From JBHENW01 sp046261875 (lineage in GTDB: Bacteria; Acidobacteriota; Thermoanaerobaculia; UBA5066; Gp7-AA6): a DNA stretch of 7,383 nt. Location of the stretch: positions 1-7,383 of the forward strand of contig JBHENW010000001.1 in the NCBI GenBank assembly GCA_046261875.1, given 5' to 3'. Position 1 is the stretch's first letter. Every line of letters starts with the position of its first letter. Below are positions 4,361 through 7,383 of the stretch, piece by piece. The notes beneath the pieces were generated by a model. The model was not told the origin of the DNA. It saw nothing but the letters and a program-made list of their open reading frames with translations, and ran no database searches. The position numbers and the translations under genes are program-made.

Positions 4361-6046
4361 TCAGCGCGGCCGCTTCTTCCGCGGATTGGCTTTGAGATCG
4401 CTCTTGAGGATCGAGACGAGCAGCGCGAGCGCGCCGACCGCCGCTCCCACGAAGCACAGGATCGCCAAGCCCGGGTAGCCCAGGATGCGGAAGCGCGTTT
4501 CCACGCGCATGAGCATCGCGGCGCCGACGATCAGCGCCGCGAGGATGAGTCCCATCGTGATCCGGTTGGCGATCTTCTGGAGCCCCTCGATGAGCAACGC
4601 CTCGTCGATGGCGTCCACGTGGAGCTTGACCTCGTTGCGCGAGACGAGGTCGAGGACGCGGTTGACGCGGCCCGGTAGCCGTGCCACGAAGTCGCGCGCC
4701 TCCAGCAGCATCGCCGCGAGATTGGCCGGGGTGGCGCTCTTCCACATCTGCTGCCGCAGGAGCTCTGCCGTGTTCCGGCGGATCGAAGCGGTCGGGTCGA
4801 ACTCCGGATCCAGCGTGCGCGCGATCGTGTCGAGGTGCAGGAGCGTCTTGGCGAGCATCATGAGCTCCGGCGGCATCCGCACGCCGCTTTCGCTGGAGAC
4901 CCGCGAGACTTCCATGACGACTCGCCCGACCTGTAGCTCCTTGATCGTGACCCCCTCGTAACGGCCGACGAGCTCGCCGACTTGCCGCCGAAACTCGCGC
5001 TCGTCGAAGAGCTCGCGCCGTTCCCCGATCTCCAGAGCGCGCGAGGCCGCCTCCTGTCCGTTGCCGTCGCTGATGGCGATCAGGAGCTTGAGGAGCTCCT
5101 CGCGAAGGCCGTGCGGGATTCGCGCGACCATGCCCAGGTCGAGCAACGCCAGGCGCTGGTCCGGCGTCACGAAGACGTTGCCGGGGTGCGGGTCCGCGTG
5201 GAAGAAGCCGTCGATCAGGATCTGCTGGAGATAGGCGCGAAAGAGCTCCTCGGCGAGCGTGGCCCCCTCGAGCTCGATGCGCCCGAGCGGGCCGAGGGCC
5301 GTCACCTTCATCCCGGCGACGAAGTCCATGGTGAGGACGCGTGCGGTCGTGTAGTCGTCCACCGGCCGCGGGACGAGGATTCGCGGGAACTCTTCCAGGT
5401 TCTGCGCGAGGGTGACGAGGTTCTGCGCTTCGGAGCGGTAATCCAATTCGCGGAGGAGCGTCTTGCGGAACTCCTGAACCATCTTCTCGAACTGGAACCT
5501 CTCCCCAGCATCGGTGTGGCGATCGAGCAGGCGCGCGACCTCCTCGAAGACGTCCAGGTCCTCGAGGATCTGCTCGCGGATGCTGGGGCGCTGGACTTTC
5601 ACCGCCACCGCCCGGCCGTCCCGCAGGGTGCCGCGATGGACCTGTCCCAGGGACGCCGCGGCGAGAGGCTGCGCATCGAGCGCCGCGAACCCCTTGGAGA
5701 TCCGGACGCCGAGCTCCGACTCCACGATCTTTTCGACCTCCGCGAAGGAGAACGGCTCGACCTGGTCCTGGAGACGAGCGAGGGCTTCGATGTAGGGGAC
5801 GGGGAGGAGGTCGGCGCGGGTGGAGAGGAACTGACCGAGCTTGATGAACGTGGGGCCGAGCTTTTCCAGGTCTTGGGCGAGGTGCTCCGCGAGGCGGGCG
5901 GCGTCGGAATCCGCCGGGACCTCGTCGGCTCGCGGCTCGTAGGGCAGATTGAGGCTGCGCACGAGGTCCGAGCGGCCGTACTTGACGAGGAGGGTCGCTA
6001 AGTCCTTGTAGCGTTTCAGGTGCGTCGGTTTGACGGAGATCGCCAT
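4361..6046 (-). CDS. UbiB/AarF/ABC1-family atypical kinase, membrane-anchored
   Basis: A 561-residue atypical protein-kinase-like ATPase, close to the length of E. coli UbiB. The family supports biosynthesis or membrane handling of isoprenoid quinones and other lipids. All hallmark motifs are present: KLGQ (69 to 72) in PTFIKLGQFLSTRADLLP; the Ala-rich loop AAASLGQVH (129 to 137) that replaces the usual P-loop; K150 in VAVKVQRP; E200-L-D202 in LLRELDYRSEAQN; HADPHPGN (283 to 290); and D303 in LLDLGMVAR, a DLG variant of DFG. Two C-terminal hydrophobic helices (about 497 to 513 and 525 to 547) anchor it in the membrane, followed by a basic tail (KANPRKKRPR). ATG 6046 is preceded by a GGGGGGAAAG purine stretch. 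It appears to be a single-gene transcript ending at the hairpin at 4345-4316. No quinone biosynthesis genes are visible, so the substrate pathway is open. Confidence 0.95.
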   Translation of the reverse strand: MAISVKPTHLKRYKDLATLLVKYGRSDLVRSLNLPYEPRADEVPADSDAARLAEHLAQDLEKLGPTFIKLGQFLSTRADLLPVPYIEALARLQDQVEPFSFAEVEKIVESELGVRISKGFAALDAQPLAAASLGQVHRGTLRDGRAVAVKVQRPSIREQILEDLDVFEEVARLLDRHTDAGERFQFEKMVQEFRKTLLRELDYRSEAQNLVTLAQNLEEFPRILVPRPVDDYTTARVLTMDFVAGMKVTALGPLGRIELEGATLAEELFRAYLQQILIDGFFHADPHPGNVFVTPDQRLALLDLGMVARIPHGLREELLKLLIAISDGNGQEAASRALEIGERRELFDEREFRRQVGELVGRYEGVTIKELQVGRVVMEVSRVSSESGVRMPPELMMLAKTLLHLDTIARTLDPEFDPTASIRRNTAELLRQQMWKSATPANLAAMLLEARDFVARLPGRVNRVLDLVSRNEVKLHVDAIDEALLIEGLQKIANRITMGLILAALIVGAAMLMRVETRFRILGYPGLAILCFVGAAVGALALLVSILKSDLKANPRKKRPR

Positions 6047-6126
6047 GGTGTCTTTCCCCCCGGGTCGCCGGGTCCTCCATTGCCGAATCCGTGCCTGCCC
6101 GCGGTCGCGGATAATCCGCGGACCCG
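6047..6126. promoter_or_regulatory. Divergent intergenic region between UbiB and the SDR gene
   Basis: An 80-bp gap that must hold the promoters of both divergent genes. It contains a perfect 15-base dyad at 6106-6120 (CGCGGAT, central A, ATCCGCG), which includes GATAAT (6110-6115), a fair -10 element for the plus-strand gene. No good -35 hexamer is seen at the right distance (TTGCCG at 6080-6085 is about 24 bases away). The assignment of promoter or operator function is inference. Confidence 0.45.
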
Positions 6127-6774
6127 ATGGCGGCTCACTGCGTTTTCGTCACCGGCGGAACCGGGTACATCGGCCGGAGGCTCATCCCGACGCTGCTGCG
6201 AGCGGGCCACGCCGTGACGGCGCTCGTGCGGCCCGGCTCGGAGAGCCGGCTGCCCGCTGGATGCGTCCCTGTCGTCGGAAATGCGCTCGACGCCAGCTCG
6301 TTCACCGGCAGCGTGCCGCCCGCCGACACCTTCGTCCAGCTCGTCGGAGTGGCGCACCCCGGCCCGACGAAAGCGGCGCAGTTCGAGTCCGTGGACTTCG
6401 CCTGCGCGGCGGCGTCGGCGCAGGCGGCCGCGGAGGCGGGAATCCGCCACTTCGTCTACGTCAGCGTGGCGCAGCCGGCTCCGGCGATGCGCGCCTACGT
6501 CGCGGCGCGGGCGCGCGGCGAAGCACGCATCCGGGAGAAGGGGCTCGATGCGACGTTCCTGCGGCCGTGGTACGTCCTCGGCTCCGGGCACAGGTGGCCG
6601 TACTTCCTCGTTCCGGCCTACTGGATCGCCGAACGAATCCCCTCCACCCGCGAAACGGCCCGGCGGTGCGGCCTCGTGACGCTCGCCCAGATGGTCGCCG
6701 CCCTCCTCCGGGCCGTCGAGGAGCCGCCACAGGGAGTCCGGATCGTCGAGGTCCCGGAGATCCGCCGCGCATGA
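6127..6774 (+). CDS. NAD(P)-binding atypical SDR / NmrA-like epimerase-family protein
   Basis: 215 residues with an N-terminal Rossmann fold: VFVTGGTGYIGRRLIPTLL (6 to 24) is the nucleotide-binding TGGTGYIG, followed by VTALVRPGSESRLP and D55. HFVYVSVAQPAP (108 to 119) is the strand-5 region; the usual YxxxK is replaced by YVAAR (Y124, R128), which is common in atypical SDRs that may be binders or reductases of unknown substrate. The C-terminus is short (IVEVPEIRRA), without a large substrate domain. ATG 6127 is fixed because an in-frame TAA lies at 6112-6114 with no other start codon between. There is no clear Shine-Dalgarno site, so initiation may be leaderless. Its stop overlaps the next gene's start as ATGA. 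The substrate is not recognisable. Confidence 0.88.
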   Translation: MAAHCVFVTGGTGYIGRRLIPTLLRAGHAVTALVRPGSESRLPAGCVPVVGNALDASSFTGSVPPADTFVQLVGVAHPGPTKAAQFESVDFACAAASAQAAAEAGIRHFVYVSVAQPAPAMRAYVAARARGEARIREKGLDATFLRPWYVLGSGHRWPYFLVPAYWIAERIPSTRETARRCGLVTLAQMVAALLRAVEEPPQGVRIVEVPEIRRA

Positions 6775-7211
6775 ACCGGGAGAAGGACGGCTTCGTCGTC
6801 AGCACCGACGAGCGCCGGCTCGACCGGGACGCCATCCACGACTTCCTGCGAAAGTCGTACTGGGCCGCGGGAATCCCGCGAGACGTGCTCGAGCGGTCCA
6901 TCGACCACGCGCTCTGTTTCGGGCTCTACGACGGTCCGCGCCAGATCGGCTTCGCCCGGGTGATCACCGATCACGCGACCTTCGCCTACCTCTCCGACGT
7001 GTACGTCCTCGGGGAGTACCGGGGCCGCGGGTTGGCGACCTGGCTGATGGAGGTCGTGCTGGACCACCCGGATCTCCAGGGGCTGCGGCGCTGGATGCTC
7101 GCGACCCACGATGCGCATGGCCTCTACCGCAAAGTCGGGTTTCGAGACCTCGCGCATCCGGAGCGGCTGATGGAGCTCGTCTTCTCGGATCGGTACGGCG
7201 CGAAGGACTAA
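6771..7211 (+). CDS. GNAT-family N-acetyltransferase
   Basis: A 146-residue single-domain GNAT enzyme that would transfer acetyl from acetyl-CoA to an amine. The acetyl-CoA pyrophosphate-binding motif is VYVLGEYRGRGLATWLMEVV (residues 78 to 97, with R84-G-R-G-L-A). It is preceded by strands QIGFARVITDHATFAYLSD and followed by LRRWMLATHDAHGLYRKVGF, where Y119 is the likely general acid. SYWAAGIPRDVLERSIDHAL (29 to 48) is the N-terminal helix region seen in a widespread uncharacterised GNAT subfamily. ATG 6771 overlaps the TGA of the SDR gene; GGAG lies eleven bases upstream within that gene, so the two are translationally coupled. The acceptor is unknown. Confidence 0.93.
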   Translation: MNREKDGFVVSTDERRLDRDAIHDFLRKSYWAAGIPRDVLERSIDHALCFGLYDGPRQIGFARVITDHATFAYLSDVYVLGEYRGRGLATWLMEVVLDHPDLQGLRRWMLATHDAHGLYRKVGFRDLAHPERLMELVFSDRYGAKD

Positions 7212-7383
7212 CCCCCCGGGGACGGCGCGGCCGCCTTCGGCGAGTACGGATAACAGGCGACGACCATGCGGTGCAGGCGTCCCGGGGCGGCGCCACCCTC
7301 CTCGGCCGCTGCCGGGCGCGTGTATCGGGCGACGACCTCCGCCAGCGCGGAGCGCAGAGCGGCGGCGAACTCTTCCCGTTCCC
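7208..7383 (-). CDS. C-terminal end of an unrecognised protein, 5' part beyond the right edge
   Basis: An open minus-strand frame enters from the right edge and gives 57 residues before TAG (7210-7208). It starts with an amphipathic stretch, EREEFAAALRSALAEVVARY, then a low-complexity linker (TRPAAAEEGGAAPG), then RLHRMVVACYPYSPKA and a Pro/Gly-rich tail. The helix and the RLHRMVVACYPY strand look like real protein, and the codons keep G/C in third positions. The family is not recognised; a C-terminal part of a small regulator is one possibility, without direct support. Its stop overlaps the GNAT stop, so the two genes converge with no gap. Confidence 0.6.
   Translation of the reverse strand, partial: EREEFAAALRSALAEVVARYTRPAAAEEGGAAPGRLHRMVVACYPYSPKAAAPSPGG

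Noticed and set aside
3499..4395. 298-codon plus-strand frame opposite the kinase N-terminus
   Set aside because: Low-complexity Arg/Glu/Gly-rich antisense shadow of the MASE2-HisKA region.
4982..6001. 339-codon plus-strand frame opposite UbiB
   Set aside because: Antisense shadow of UbiB, rich in Glu, Arg, Leu and Val from reversed codons; no recognisable domain or ribosome site.
4305..6080. 591-codon minus-strand frame overlapping UbiB
   Set aside because: Arg/Pro/Gly-rich sequence without domains, in the frame beside UbiB, which has every family motif. It is a product of high GC.
1..7383. CRISPR array, tRNA, rRNA, insertion sequence or phage signature
   Set aside because: No regularly spaced repeats, no RNA gene sequence, no transposase or terminal inverted repeats seen on either strand.

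Overview
The window is GC-rich (roughly two thirds G+C by eye), densely packed bacterial DNA. Short gaps, GTGA and ATGA gene overlaps and the protein families fit a free-living bacterium with heavy two-component signalling, such as an acidobacterial or related soil or sediment lineage. That placement is a guess from style; there is no rRNA or other phylogenetic marker.

Layout: from the left edge to 6046 everything is on the minus strand. In transcription order it holds: (1) a membrane-anchored UbiB/AarF atypical kinase (6046 to 4361); (2) a terminator-like hairpin interleaved with a second inverted repeat; (3) a MASE2-HisKA-HATPase-receiver hybrid histidine kinase (4308 to 2446), broken by two apparent frameshifts; (4) a stand-alone CheY/DivK-like receiver (2431 to 2057); (5) an RsbW-like anti-sigma HATPase (2007 to 1564); (6) a STAS anti-sigma factor antagonist (1545 to 1207); (7) a patatin-like phospholipase (1210 to 369), overlapping the STAS stop codon and carrying one frameshift near 504; (8) a receiver protein whose effector domain lies beyond the left edge (347 to 1). 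On the plus strand, divergent from UbiB, are a short NAD(P)-binding SDR-like protein (6127 to 6774) and a GNAT acetyltransferase (6771 to 7211), translationally coupled. A minus-strand gene enters from the right edge and ends at 7208, its stop codon overlapping the GNAT stop codon.

Reading as a system: genes 3 to 8 look like one signalling operon. A membrane sensor kinase feeds receivers. An RsbW-like kinase and a STAS protein form a partner-switching pair. A patatin lipid hydrolase is coupled to the STAS gene and followed by another response regulator. Patatin followed by a receiver protein recalls the E. coli rssA-rssB pair. No sigma factor is visible. If the cut-off receiver carries a PP2C/SpoIIE phosphatase, the partner switch would be closed by a phosphosignal; this is inference.

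Main caution: three single- or double-base frame breaks (near 504, 2936 and 3300) all fall in this signalling cluster, while the other genes are intact. On each side of every break the protein stays well conserved, so sequencing or assembly error, or very recent decay, is more likely than old pseudogenes.
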